Shown here piece after piece: positions 9,015-17,112 of a DNA stretch of 64,000 nt (its first letter is position 1; every line of letters starts with the position of its first letter). Made by a program: the position numbers and the translations under genes. The notes under the pieces were generated by a model. It ran no database searches and was not told where the DNA came from. It was given only the letters and a program-made list of their open reading frames with translations. Source of the stretch: Chersky-267 sp963744115 (GTDB taxonomy: Bacteria; Chloroflexota; Limnocylindria; Limnocylindrales; CSP1-4); assembly GCA_963744115.1 (NCBI GenBank), contig CAVUSI010000001.1, positions 248,001 through 312,000 on the forward strand. Reading direction: 5' to 3'.

Positions 9015-9665
9015 ATGGCCGCCTCCCCCCGTGCCTTCGTCCTCCGACACACCCGCATCCGTCACGTCCCGGGCCTGGAGGAGATCCGCCTTCACCTGGC
9101 CGACGAGGCGTTGCCGCTGTGGCACGCGGTCCAGCTCGAGACGAAGGACCCGGACGCACCCGTCCCGTACTGGGCGTTCGCCTGGGGCGGCGGGCTGGCG
9201 ATCGGGCGCTACCTCCGCGACCACCCGGAGGCCGTCGCCGGTCGACGGGTGTTCGACCTCGGATCCGGGTCCGGGCTGTGCGCGATCGCGTCGATGCACG
9301 CGGGCGCGTCCGAGGCGACCGGTGCCGACATCGATCCGTTCGCCGCAGCCGCGATCGGGCTCAACGCCCGCGCCAACGGGCATCGCGTCGGCGTCGCGCG
9401 GCGCGACGTCCTGGACGACGAGCCACCGGACGTCGACATCGTCCTGGCCGGCGACTGCTGGTACGACCTCACCCTGGCAGAGCGCGTCCTGCCATGGCTG
9501 CTCCGCGCCAGGGAGCGCGGGATCGACGTGCTCGTCGGCGATCCCGGGCGCCGCTACCTGCCGACCGCCGAGCTGGTCGAGCTCGCGTCGTACGAGGTCC
9601 GGACCACGACCGAGCTCGAGGATCTCGAACTGAAGCGCGGCGCGGTCTACGCGCTGCGCCGCTAG
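9015..9665 (+). CDS. Class I SAM-dependent methyltransferase, METTL20/ETF-beta lysine methyltransferase type
   Basis: 216 aa. The SAM-binding motif I is DLGSGSG at residues 81-87, followed by an acidic loop (GADIDP, about 103-108). The segment before it, PYWAFAWGGGLAIGRYL (about 51-67), is characteristic of the METTL20-like family (PFWAFAWPGG), which methylates lysines of the electron-transfer flavoprotein beta subunit. A GDCWYD motif (about 150-155) takes the place of the usual post-I acidic patch. No ETF gene is in the window, so the substrate is open; ribosomal protein L7/L12 is another known target of bacterial relatives. TAGAGT at about 9003-9008 could be a -10 element. Confidence 0.82.
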   Translation: MAASPRAFVLRHTRIRHVPGLEEIRLHLADEALPLWHAVQLETKDPDAPVPYWAFAWGGGLAIGRYLRDHPEAVAGRRVFDLGSGSGLCAIASMHAGASEATGADIDPFAAAAIGLNARANGHRVGVARRDVLDDEPPDVDIVLAGDCWYDLTLAERVLPWLLRARERGIDVLVGDPGRRYLPTAELVELASYEVRTTTELEDLELKRGAVYALRR

Positions 9666-9699
9666 GGCGGATGATCCGCGGCTCCGACGAGCCGCCGGG

Positions 9700-9777
9700 C
9701 TAGGTCGTCTTCGAGGTCCCGGCGCCCTTGGTCTTCGGCTGCTTCGGCTTCTTCGGGGTCTTCGCCTTCTTGTCCAC
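9700..9777 (-). CDS. Very small Lys/Pro-rich basic protein (25 aa)
   Basis: A short frame starts at GTG (9777-9775) and stops at TAG (9702-9700). It encodes a strongly basic peptide made mostly of Lys, Pro, Thr and Gly (KKAKTPKKPKQPKTKG in its middle). A clean GGAGG lies 7 nt upstream of the GTG (9785-9789), which is the main reason to believe it is translated. It resembles the lysine-rich tails of histone-like or ribosome-associated proteins, but no family can be assigned from 25 residues. Confidence 0.45.
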   Translation of the reverse strand: MDKKAKTPKKPKQPKTKGAGTSKTT

Positions 9778-9906
9778 CGTCGATCCTCCGGCTGCTGACT
9801 GGTAGAGCGGATGCTCCCACGTCGTCCGCGATCCGGCCAGCCCCGCGTGCCGCCTCGTTCGCGCGATGGGTAGGGACTACTCTTGTCGGACACCCAAGGA
9901 GCCCGA

Positions 9907-10107
9907 ATGGCAGAACAAGAGTTGGACCGCCTGATCCGGAAGCTGACCACGGCACTGACCAGCTTGAGCGAAGCGAAGACGAAGTCGATCGCGGATACCG
10001 CCAGCGCATCGCTCGGCCACGCCGTCGATGACGCGTATCGGAGCTACGAAGCGGCGGACGACGCGATCCGCGACTACGTCTTCCGGATCGTCGGCCACCG
10101 GCACTGA
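9907..10107 (+). CDS. Small helical protein of unknown function, 66 aa
   Basis: The ATG at 9907 is preceded by AAGGAG six nucleotides upstream, a strong ribosome-binding site that fixes the start. The 66-residue product is hydrophilic and predicted helical, with heptad-like spacing (LDRLIRKLTTALTSL). It ends in a VGHRH tail. It probably forms a short coiled coil. The VOC gene starts 21 bp downstream, so the two are likely co-transcribed. Function not recognised. Confidence 0.65.
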   Translation: MAEQELDRLIRKLTTALTSLSEAKTKSIADTASASLGHAVDDAYRSYEAADDAIRDYVFRIVGHRH

Positions 10108-10128
10108 CCCACCGTCGAAGGAGACGAG

Positions 10129-10488
10129 ATGAACCTGAACAGCATCCTCATCGGGTCCGAGGATCCGCAGCGCCTGGCGGCCTACTACACCCGCCTGTTC
10201 GGCGAGCCCGGCTGGGCCGAGGGCGGCTTCTCCGGATGGCAGATCGGAACGGGGTTCGTCAGCGTCGGCCCGCACGATCAGGTCAAGGGCAGCAACGCCG
10301 AACCCGGCCGGATCCTGTGGAACATCGAGAGCGAGGACGTGAAAGCCGACTTCGAGCGTCTCAAGGCCGCCGGTGCGACGGTCGTCCGCGAGCCCTACCA
10401 GCCGGGCGAGGCGCCCGATACGTGGATCGCCACCTTCTCCGACCCGGACAACAACTACTTCCAGCTCATGAGCCAGATGTCGATGTAG
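10129..10488 (+). CDS. VOC (glyoxalase/bleomycin-resistance) family protein
   Basis: 119 aa, one vicinal-oxygen-chelate unit with the paired beta-alpha-beta-beta-beta modules: SILIGSEDPQRLAAYYTRLFGEP at the start and TWIATFSDPDNNYFQLM at the end. The latter contains the Asp-Pro-Asp-Asn-Asn and Gln typical of the second metal-binding half. An AAGGAG ribosome-binding site precedes the ATG. The exact activity (lyase, dioxygenase, drug binding) cannot be inferred. It follows the 66-aa protein gene in an apparent two-gene operon. Confidence 0.82.
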   Translation: MNLNSILIGSEDPQRLAAYYTRLFGEPGWAEGGFSGWQIGTGFVSVGPHDQVKGSNAEPGRILWNIESEDVKADFERLKAAGATVVREPYQPGEAPDTWIATFSDPDNNYFQLMSQMSM

Positions 10489-10510
10489 TCGGCGCCCTTC
10501 CGCGGCTCGT

Positions 10511-10984
10511 TCAGGTCCCGCGGTACCGCTCGATCGCGAGCGCGGCGAGATCCGCGCCGGCTTGGAGCAGGGGCCACGCCTCCGGCTGGAAGGGGCGGTC
10601 GTGCGCGAGGGCGAGCACGCCGAGCACCACATCCACTCCGTCCCGCCTGACGACCAACGGCAGGTGACTCCGCAGCGCCGGGCCGCCGGGCGCCGTCGGC
10701 GGGACGTTGAACGACGCCACGGGATCGGCGACCGTCCTCGCGATGGGATGTCCCGGGCGGTTCACCGCGTCCGCCAGCCCGGCGGCCGCCTCGTCCCCGA
10801 GCCCGTAGGAGGCCGCGATCCGGAGCCGGTCGACCGCCGGATCGACGACGACGACGGCGGCTGAACCAACGTCCAATGGAGCCGCGATCGCGTCGAGGAG
10901 GCGTCGCAGGCTCGGTCCGAGGCCGTCGCCACGAGCGACCGCGGCGGCACCGACAACGAGGATGTCGCGGGCCGGATCGGACAT
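10511..10984 (-). CDS. GAF-domain protein
   Basis: 157 aa consisting of one GAF-like fold: LRRLLDAIAAPLDVGSAAVVVVDPAVDRLRIAASYGL in the first half and LPLVVRRDGVDVVLGVLALAHDRPFQPEAWPLLQAGADLAALAIE in the second, the usual GAF pattern. There is no output domain, so it is a stand-alone sensor or a small-molecule binding protein. The ligand is unknown. It is convergent with the VOC gene and lies 9 bp downstream of the DUF1801 gene stop-to-start, on the same strand. Confidence 0.72.
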   Translation of the reverse strand: MSDPARDILVVGAAAVARGDGLGPSLRRLLDAIAAPLDVGSAAVVVVDPAVDRLRIAASYGLGDEAAAGLADAVNRPGHPIARTVADPVASFNVPPTAPGGPALRSHLPLVVRRDGVDVVLGVLALAHDRPFQPEAWPLLQAGADLAALAIERYRGT

Positions 10985-10993
10985 GACCCTCCC

Positions 10994-11359
10994 TCAGCGA
11001 CCCGCCCTGGCCGCGTGCTCCGCGAGCCGGGCCTTGACGATCCTCGTCACTAGGTCCGTCTGGATCGGCTCTGTCGCCGGGAACCGGAACGTCCCCTTGC
11101 CGGCGACATATGGCTTCACCTCGTCCCCGAGCACCTCGACGACGGCAGCACTCGCCGGGAACAGGCTGTAGTGATTCTTGAACGCGGCGTACGACACCAG
11201 GAAGCGACCGTCCAGCCGGAACGCCGGCATCTCGTAGGCGATCGCCTCGGTCGCCTCGGGGGCGGCGGCGCGGATCGTGCGCCGGAGCTCTTCGACGGCG
11301 GGTCGTCGCTCGTCGGGCAGCCCGGCGATATAGGCGTCAACGCTCGGTGGTGCAGCCAT
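10994..11359 (-). CDS. DUF1801 (YdhG-like) protein
   Basis: 121 aa. The layout is that of the DUF1801 family: an N-terminal helix pair (VDAYIAGLPDERRPAVEELRRTIRAAAPEATEAIAYEMPAFRLDG) followed by a beta-rich part (FLVSYAAFKNHYSLFPAS) and a C-terminal VTRIVKARLAEHA helix. B. subtilis YdhG has been proposed as a frataxin-like iron chaperone; that role is not shown for this protein. The ATG at 11359 is the natural start. Probably co-transcribed with the GAF gene downstream. Confidence 0.85.
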   Translation of the reverse strand: MAAPPSVDAYIAGLPDERRPAVEELRRTIRAAAPEATEAIAYEMPAFRLDGRFLVSYAAFKNHYSLFPASAAVVEVLGDEVKPYVAGKGTFRFPATEPIQTDLVTRIVKARLAEHAARAGR

Positions 11360-11509
11360 CCCGGTCTCCCTGCCTACGGCGGCCGTCCGATGGTGCCGCG
11401 AGCTTCAGATTCTGCCACGGCCCTCCTGAACGCGAAGCTCCGGCCGCCGAGGAGTGCGGCCGGAGCTTGGCGATACCGTCGGTGTCCAGGATCGACCCGG
11501 ACATCGGGA

Positions 11510-11999
11510 TCAGGGCTGGACGGCGGACCAGTTGGTGTAAACGCCCTTGGCGTCGCCCGGTGCAGAGTCGCCCGAGAAGAAGTAGAGCGGCAGGCCGTTG
11601 TAGGTGACCTGGACGGTCCCGTCATCGGTCCGGGTGATCGTCCCGAGCTTGCCGGAGACGCCATCGCCCATCGTCGGCGAGGCGCCCGCAGCGACGGTGA
11701 GGGCCGGCCACGTCGTGAGGCAGCCGCCCGTGCAGGCACTCGCGCCGCTGTCCTTGGTGTCCTTGGAGAACGTGTAGACGGTCATCCCGTTCGTTCCCGC
11801 CACGAGGACGGTGCCAACGGACCCGACGGCCTTCGCCAAGACCGTCGCGCCGCCCGCGGCAGCTGACGCCGGCGCCTGGGACGCCGGGGCCTGGGTGGGG
11901 GCGGCCGTGGGTGCCGTCGTGGCGCCGGCGCCGGAGCATCCGGCGACGACGATGGCGGCGAACAGCGTCGCCGCAAGTGACGATGGTTCTGGTTCGCAT
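11510..11999 (-). CDS. Secreted lipoprotein with COG4315 repeats, frameshift near the N-terminus
   Basis: The mature part consists of two copies of the COG4315 secreted repeat: GTNGMTVYTFSKDT...CTGGCLTTWPALTV and GLPLYFFSGDSAPGDAKG. A signal peptide with lipobox (LFAAIVVAGC) and an Ala/Pro linker are encoded directly upstream, but only in the +1 frame relative to the plausible ATG (11999-11997). One extra base between about 11975 and 11990 would explain this. In the frame of the repeats no start codon exists before an in-frame TAG upstream, except a TTG at 11839 that would lose the signal peptide. The original protein was therefore probably about 162 aa and anchored outside. Function of the family is unknown. 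Confidence 0.75.
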
Positions 12000-12185
12000 C
12001 TGAGGGCCCTTCTCTATCGAGGAATGTACCCCCCGATACGTCGCGGGCGAGAGATCCGGTTTCGACGATCGCCCCACGACCGATGGGATCGGGCGGAACT
12101 CGTCGAATCTCACGGGCGGCCGTGGTGGGTCGCCGGCACGCGCGACGGAGAGGACCGCGTCGATTCGGACGCCGCCCGCGTCCTC

Positions 12186-13361
12186 TTAGCGACGCTCGCC
12201 GGCGGGCCAGTCGATCGACAGCGGGGCTGGTCGCTCGAAGGTCGTGGTCATCGGGATGAACCGTTGTTCCTGCGCGGAGAGCAGGATCGATTCCATGACC
12301 TCCATCGAGTGCAGCGCCATCTCGCCGCTCGCTCTGGCGGGACGCCCGTCGCGGATCGCGTACGCCATGTCCACGAGCCCGATGCCCCGACTGTTGTCGG
12401 CATGGGAGGTCGACGTGAACTGGTGCACGACGTCGATCTCGGTCCAATCCGGCAGGGCCTGCGGACGGGGCATGCCCCGCCAGCGAGCGTGCTCGGCGTC
12501 CCGGAACAGGACCCTGCCGCCGAACAGGTTCGGGCCGTCGAGGGGGTCCGGGTCGTTGATCGAGACCGTGCCGAGGGTCCCATAGATCTCGAGGCGCGGC
12601 AGGTCGGAGTCCCAGACATCGAAGCTCGCGATGATCGTCGCGAGAGCACCGGACGCGAACCGCAGACAACCGGTCACGTGCGTCTCCACGTCGACGGGGA
12701 TCGTCTCCCCCCGTCGCGGCTCGCTCTGGATGACCCGCTCCGGAAATGTTCGGCTGGCCATCGCACCGACCGAGTCGACCGGTCCCAGGAGCGCCAGGAG
12801 AGCGGTGACGTAGTACGGGCCGATATCGAGGATCGGACCACCGCCGGGCTGGTAGAAGAAGGCCGGGTTGGGGTGGTGCCACTCGTGCCCGTGGCTGACC
12901 ACGAAGGCGCTCGCCGCGACGATGTCCCCGAGACGTCCGTCGTCGATCAGCGCCCGGCAGGTCTGGAGCCGCCCTCCAAGGAACGTGTCCGGGGCGCAGC
13001 CGACCCGGACACCGTTGGTCCCGGCGAGCGCCATGATCTCGAGGCTCTCGGCGAACGTGGCGGCAAGCGGCTTCTCCGAGTACACGTGCTTGCCGGCCCG
13101 GAGCGCGGCGAGGTTGAGTGCAGCGTGGGCCGACGGGATCGTGAGGTCGAGGACGATATCGACGTCCGGATCGGCGAACAGCTCGCCAGGCGAGGCATAG
13201 GCGCGCGACAGGCCGTGCTGCGTCGCTTTGCTCCGCGCCTTGGCGGGATCGCGCCCGGCGCACCCGACCACCTCGACGATGTCCGGGTAGCGCTTGAGAT
13301 TCGTGATGTAGACGTCGCTGATGTCGCCGATGCCGACCACGCCGACGCCGAACGTTCCCAC
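12186..13361 (-). CDS. Gfo/Idh/MocA family dehydrogenase
   Basis: About 391 aa. The N-terminal Rossmann part has GVGVVGIGDISDVY (about residues 5-18) and the family motif YSEKPLAATFAES (about 95-107), where the EKP lysine is catalytic in related enzymes. The C-terminal half has the alpha/beta dimerisation fold with GGGPILDIGPYYVTALLALLG, including the Asp-x-Gly-x-Tyr/His signature. NAD(P)-dependent oxidation of a sugar or cyclitol is expected; the substrate is unknown. The GTG at 13361 was chosen because GGAGAGG lies about 11 nt upstream; a longer frame would read through the tRNA gene. It lies just downstream of tRNA-Glu on the same strand. Confidence 0.9.
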   Translation of the reverse strand: MGTFGVGVVGIGDISDVYITNLKRYPDIVEVVGCAGRDPAKARSKATQHGLSRAYASPGELFADPDVDIVLDLTIPSAHAALNLAALRAGKHVYSEKPLAATFAESLEIMALAGTNGVRVGCAPDTFLGGRLQTCRALIDDGRLGDIVAASAFVVSHGHEWHHPNPAFFYQPGGGPILDIGPYYVTALLALLGPVDSVGAMASRTFPERVIQSEPRRGETIPVDVETHVTGCLRFASGALATIIASFDVWDSDLPRLEIYGTLGTVSINDPDPLDGPNLFGGRVLFRDAEHARWRGMPRPQALPDWTEIDVVHQFTSTSHADNSRGIGLVDMAYAIRDGRPARASGEMALHSMEVMESILLSAQEQRFIPMTTTFERPAPLSIDWPAGERR

Positions 13362-13432
13362 CTGATCGCCTCTCCTGCCGAGTGATCGCCCGGGGACTGG
13401 CTGGACCGGGGCTCGCCTGTCGAGGCGGCCGA

Positions 13433-13509
13433 TGGTGCCCCCAAGGGGATTCGAACCCCTGATCTCCACCTTGAAAGGGTGGCGTCCTAGGCCTCTAGAC
13501 GATGGGGGC
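13433..13509 (-). tRNA. tRNA-Glu (UUC)
   Basis: A full cloverleaf can be folded on the minus strand. The 7-bp acceptor stem pairs GCCCCCA (from 13509) with TGGGGGC, the T-arm is AGGGG-TTCGAAT-CCCCT, and the anticodon stem CCACC/GGTGG encloses loop CTTTCAA with anticodon TTC at 13475-13473. The 3' CCA is encoded (13435-13433). A UUC anticodon reads GAA and GAG. It is a single gene, not part of a tRNA cluster. No integrated element is seen next to it. Confidence 0.97.
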
Positions 13510-13551
13510 GAGCGCCGCCGAGTCTAGCAGAGGGTCTGGTCGGGACCGGCC

Positions 13552-13968
13552 TCAGCTGTCGAGGGTGAGCGTCAGGATGATCGCCCCGGCGAACGATCCG
13601 GCGGCCAGCAGCGCCGCGACCCCACCAAGGACCGCGTAGATCAGCGCACGGCCGCCGGAGCCTTCCTGCGCCCGACGGTAGGCGGCCCAGGCGCCGGCCA
13701 GCGCGAGCAGGGCGAAAACGATCCCGATGATGAACGTCCCGGCCGTCAGGACCGGCATCTGGGTCGCGTCGCGGACGAGGAGGCCGTACCCCACCACGCC
13801 GGCCGAGACGAGCAGGGCGATCCCGAGGGTGACCCGGACGGGCGTGAGCAGGCGACCGCGACGGCGACGAGCGGGTTGCTCCGGCGGCTCCGGCAGCTCG
13901 GGCGGCTCCGTCCGCTCCGGCGGTGCCCACGACGGCGCGCCAAGCGGCGGGACAGGCGGGGTGGTCAT
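13552..13968 (-). CDS. Small membrane protein with Pro-rich cytoplasmic tail
   Basis: 138 aa. The first ~35 residues are rich in Pro and Glu and end in an RRRR cluster, which places the N-terminus in the cytoplasm by the positive-inside rule. Three membrane segments follow: about residues 46-63, 74-95 and 107-130. No catalytic residue or known domain is recognised. It lies downstream of the methyltransferase gene (13994) on the same strand and may belong to that operon. Confidence 0.68.
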   Translation of the reverse strand: MTTPPVPPLGAPSWAPPERTEPPELPEPPEQPARRRRGRLLTPVRVTLGIALLVSAGVVGYGLLVRDATQMPVLTAGTFIIGIVFALLALAGAWAAYRRAQEGSGGRALIYAVLGGVAALLAAGSFAGAIILTLTLDS

Positions 13969-13993
13969 CGTGCCGCTGACTCGGTCGCGCCGG

Positions 13994-14620
13994 TCAGCTC
14001 GGGGCCTTCACGCCGCCGCGCGTCCGGTGGTAGACGGCCACGTTGTAGCTCAGGCGCGGCCGCTTGAGGGTCGACGCGACCTCGCGGCCCGTGTCCCCGA
14101 ACGCATCGGCCAGGAACCCGGACGCCTCCTCGACGGAGTCGAACGTCCAGAAGCAGTGCACGACACGGACCCGGAACCCGTTCGTCAGGTAGGGCCCGTC
14201 GCGCCGGCTCCACGTGCCGTACTCGGGGAGGTCACCTCGAAGACGCGACACGTCGTCTCGCCCGTAATCCTGGACGACGAGAAGCCGACCGTCGGGGCGC
14301 AGCACGCGATCCGCCTCCGCGATCTCGTCGGGGCTCGGCGCGCGGAAGACCGACCAGCAGCCGACGACCACGTCGGCCGAGCCGTCGACGGCATCGAGCG
14401 CATCCCCGGCCGCCGGCCGAGGTACCGACCTGACCCGTGCGCCGAACGCCTGGAGCTGGGCCGCCGACCGCTGGTCGGGATCGTCGACGAGGACGACGTC
14501 GCGCCCGGCGACAGGTCCGAGCGCATCGAGCGTGCGCGGGATCTTGCCTTCGACGTCGAGACAGGCGGCCAGGCGTTCTCTGAGGCCCGGGTCGGCGGGA
14601 TCGATCGGGAGGTCGGACAT
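13994..14620 (-). CDS. Probable SAM-dependent methyltransferase
   Basis: The product is 208 aa from the ATG at 14620; a TTG at 14671 overlapping the upstream stop would add 17 residues. The fold is a class I methyltransferase: RDVVLVDDPDQ as strand 1, DVVVGCWSVFRAPSPDEIAEADRVLRPDGRLLVVQDYGRDD as the typical post-motif region with LRPDGRLL, then a C-terminal beta pair. Motif I lacks the usual GxGxG (VLVDDPDQRS), so SAM binding is atypical. Substrate unknown. It overlaps or abuts the 14668-15084 membrane-protein gene, suggesting translational coupling. Confidence 0.65.
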   Translation of the reverse strand: MSDLPIDPADPGLRERLAACLDVEGKIPRTLDALGPVAGRDVVLVDDPDQRSAAQLQAFGARVRSVPRPAAGDALDAVDGSADVVVGCWSVFRAPSPDEIAEADRVLRPDGRLLVVQDYGRDDVSRLRGDLPEYGTWSRRDGPYLTNGFRVRVVHCFWTFDSVEEASGFLADAFGDTGREVASTLKRPRLSYNVAVYHRTRGGVKAPS

Positions 14621-14667
14621 CAAGACGGGGAGGATAGCACCGGTCCACGGGCCGACGGACGCGACGA

Positions 14668-15084
14668 TCAAGGTTGGTCGAAGTACGTCCGAACCTCGGG
14701 ACGGAGCAGTCCCCGGAACAACAGGATGGCGAGGGCGCCCGCGAACAGGGCCACCGCAAGCCCGGTGCTCGCCACGGTGAAGCTGAAGAACCCCAGCGGG
14801 ATCGCGGGGATGGTCAGGCTCGCCAGGCCGAGCGCGAGGCCGCGAGCCACGGTCTTGCGCTGCAGGACGACCGTGATGGTGAAGATCGTATAAGCGAGCA
14901 GGACCATCACCACGACGCCGACCAGGCTGACCGGAGCAGAGATCGCCATGTCGATGACGAAGCGCAGGGACAGCCCGATCGCGGCGAGGATGCCGCCGGC
15001 GTAGACGAGGAAGATCCGGACGCCGCTCGGCATCCTCGGCTTGGGCTCAGTCGTCGCTGGGTCGGGCGTCGCTGGATCGGTCAT
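14668..15084 (-). CDS. Four-helix membrane protein, unknown function
   Basis: 138 aa. A short Pro/Thr-rich tail is followed by four hydrophobic segments at about residues 23-45, 50-70, 78-98 and 106-126. The C-terminus is charged (RPEVRTYFDQP). No known domain. The stop overlaps the TTG start candidate of the methyltransferase gene, so the pair forms an operon. It is transcribed divergently from the DUF3105 gene (15220); the 135 bp between them should hold both promoters, but no strong consensus was seen. Confidence 0.68.
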   Translation of the reverse strand: MTDPATPDPATTEPKPRMPSGVRIFLVYAGGILAAIGLSLRFVIDMAISAPVSLVGVVVMVLLAYTIFTITVVLQRKTVARGLALGLASLTIPAIPLGFFSFTVASTGLAVALFAGALAILLFRGLLRPEVRTYFDQP

Positions 15085-15219
15085 CGGGCGTCGATTCTGC
15101 CACGCCCCCGCACGGAACGGCCGGGGAGGGTACCCTCTGCCGGTGGCGGGCCGGGCCCGCCCCTTCGGATCAGCATCCGCGTCCGATCGACCGGTCGGAC
15201 GCCTCCCACGAGGCGATCA

Positions 15220-16122
15220 GTGAGCAACGAATCGAGCCGGGTGACGAGCGAACCCGGCACCCCGTCGCACGGGCCGTCGGGCGAGACCCGGCGTGGCCGG
15301 CGCGAACGTGAGCGGGCCAAGGCCCGGACCCGGACCGTCGCGACCCGACGGAAGCCGTTCATCGAGCGCTACCGCGGGGCCCTCCTCGGGCTGGCCGCGA
15401 TCGTGGCGGTCGTGTTCGTCGGTGGGTTCGTCTACGTCCAGGCCAACAGCAAGGCGTATGCCTGCTCGTCCGAGACGATCCCCGCCCCGGCCGGCACGCC
15501 GCTTCCGAACGGCTCGCCCGCCCCGCTCGGCCAGGTCCAGACGGACATGGGCCGGAACCATATCCTCGCGCCGGAGTCGCAGCGCTACGTCGCCTGCCCC
15601 CCGGCCTCGGGCAATCACTATGCCGGTCTCGACGGCCCGATCGTCGCCCGCTACTACGGACCGGATGACGCCACGCTGCCCGAGGGCTGGGTCCACAACC
15701 TGGAGCACGGCGGTCTGGTCATCCTCTACAACTGCAACATGGGCGCCTGTGACGATGCCACGCAGAAAGCGCTCCAGAGCCTGTACCAGACCTTCCCGAA
15801 CAGTCCGTTGTGCGGCATCCCGAAGGGGACGATCGGACCCGTGATCGCCCGATTCGACGACATGAAAGCGCCGATCGCCGCCCTGCTCTGGGGCAGGATC
15901 CTCTTCCAGGACAAGCTCGACCCGGCCCAGATCCTGGATTACTTCGCGACCCAGGCCGAGCTGCACAACCCGGAGCCGCAGTGCGCCAGACCGACGGCGA
16001 CGCCCGCCACCCCGGCGACGAGCGCCAACCCGAGTGCGCCTGCGACCTCCGCCAGCCCGGCGCCGTCGGACAGCGTCGCGCCGCCGGCGAGCCCGGCGGC
16101 TGCGTCTCCCAGCCCTTCCTGA
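15220..16122 (+). CDS. DUF3105 membrane-anchored protein
   Basis: About 300 aa. A long basic cytoplasmic tail rich in Arg (1-50) is followed by one membrane helix (about 52-72) and an extracytoplasmic DUF3105 domain with the hallmark WVHNLEHGGLVILYNC. Conserved His, Cys (ACSSET, YVACPPASGNHY, CNMGAC) and Tyr residues around it suggest metal or disulfide chemistry. A low-complexity Pro/Ala/Ser tail ends the protein. The GTG at 15220 gives the tail-helix arrangement usual in this family; the frame is open upstream but not protein-like there. Function of DUF3105 is not known. The FAH gene follows 10 bp later. Confidence 0.82.
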   Translation: MSNESSRVTSEPGTPSHGPSGETRRGRRERERAKARTRTVATRRKPFIERYRGALLGLAAIVAVVFVGGFVYVQANSKAYACSSETIPAPAGTPLPNGSPAPLGQVQTDMGRNHILAPESQRYVACPPASGNHYAGLDGPIVARYYGPDDATLPEGWVHNLEHGGLVILYNCNMGACDDATQKALQSLYQTFPNSPLCGIPKGTIGPVIARFDDMKAPIAALLWGRILFQDKLDPAQILDYFATQAELHNPEPQCARPTATPATPATSANPSAPATSASPAPSDSVAPPASPAAASPSPS

Positions 16123-16132
16123 GGATCGACCG

Positions 16133-17101
16133 ATGCGCCTGTACGCCTACCGGACCCGGGCTGGACTCGACCGCTGGGGCGTCGTGGTCGACGCCGGCCT
16201 GCTGACCGGCGGCCAGCTCGAACGTGAAGGCGGACTCAAGGGCGCGTGGGTCTGGACGAACCTCGATCTCGGCGTCGTCCTCGGCTTCGCCGATCCACGC
16301 TGGTGGCGACGCCTGGCCCGGGCCGCGGAGCGCTGCCTCGACCGCGGCGTGAAGCCACGCCGACTCGACCTGCGTCGTCCGGCGCCGGCCCTGCCGTACC
16401 CGGGCAAGATCGTCTGCATCGGGCTGAACTACCGAGCGCACGCCGCCGAGCAGGGGATCGAGCCCCCGGATCGGCCCTTGCTGTTCTCGAAGTTCAGCAA
16501 CGCGGTCGTCGCGGACGGGGAGCCGGTCGTCCGGCCGCCGGGTTGCCACGCTCTCGATTTCGAGGCGGAGCTGGGCGTCGTCATCGGGACCACCGCGAGG
16601 CGCGTCGCCGCCGCCGATGCGGCATCGTATGTCGCGGGTTATGTCGTGGGCAACGACGTGTCGGCCCGCGACTGGCAGGGCACCAAGGAGGCGCTCCGCG
16701 AGGGCGAGCACGGCGACGGCCAGTGGCTCCGGGCGAAGGGCTCCGATACGTTCTATCCGCTCGGTCCGACGTTCGTGACGGCCGACGAGCTCCCCGCGAC
16801 GCCGGCCGTCCAGGTCCGCTCGTGGTGGATCCCGGGCGCGGGCGACGACGCCGGGACGCCGGTCCCGTGGCAGGACGCCAATACCGACGACCTGGTCTTC
16901 GACATCCCGACGCTGATCGAGTTCATCACCCGATCGATCACGCTCGAGCCGGGCGACATCATCACGACCGGCACGCCGTCGGGCGTCGGCGTCTTCCGGG
17001 AACCGCCGATCTTCCTCGAGTCCGGCGACCGGATGCGCGTCGAGATCGACGGGATCGGGTCGGTCGAGAACCCGATCGTCGACGCTTCGGAGATCGATTG
17101 A
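16133..17101 (+). CDS. Fumarylacetoacetate hydrolase (FAH) family protein
   Basis: 322 aa. The family core is complete: KIVCIGLNYRAHAAE (about 92-106), metal ligands Glu144 and Glu146 in HALDFEAELGVVIG, then GYVVGNDVSARDWQ (about 169-182) and a lysine-containing loop in LRAKGSDTFYPLGP. GDIITTGTPSGVG near the end is typical. Such enzymes hydrolyse or decarboxylate beta-diketo acids (e.g. fumarylpyruvate, 2-hydroxyhepta-2,4-diene-1,7-dioate isomerase). Which one applies here is not clear. It immediately precedes tdh (11-bp gap), so it may belong to a catabolic operon. Confidence 0.88.
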   Translation: MRLYAYRTRAGLDRWGVVVDAGLLTGGQLEREGGLKGAWVWTNLDLGVVLGFADPRWWRRLARAAERCLDRGVKPRRLDLRRPAPALPYPGKIVCIGLNYRAHAAEQGIEPPDRPLLFSKFSNAVVADGEPVVRPPGCHALDFEAELGVVIGTTARRVAAADAASYVAGYVVGNDVSARDWQGTKEALREGEHGDGQWLRAKGSDTFYPLGPTFVTADELPATPAVQVRSWWIPGAGDDAGTPVPWQDANTDDLVFDIPTLIEFITRSITLEPGDIITTGTPSGVGVFREPPIFLESGDRMRVEIDGIGSVENPIVDASEID

Positions 17102-17112
17102 CGGAGGCGACG

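Noticed and set aside
13362..13469. N-terminal extension of the Gfo/Idh/MocA protein
   Set aside because: The extension would be translated from the tRNA-Glu gene and its flank; the GTG at 13361 has a ribosome-binding site.
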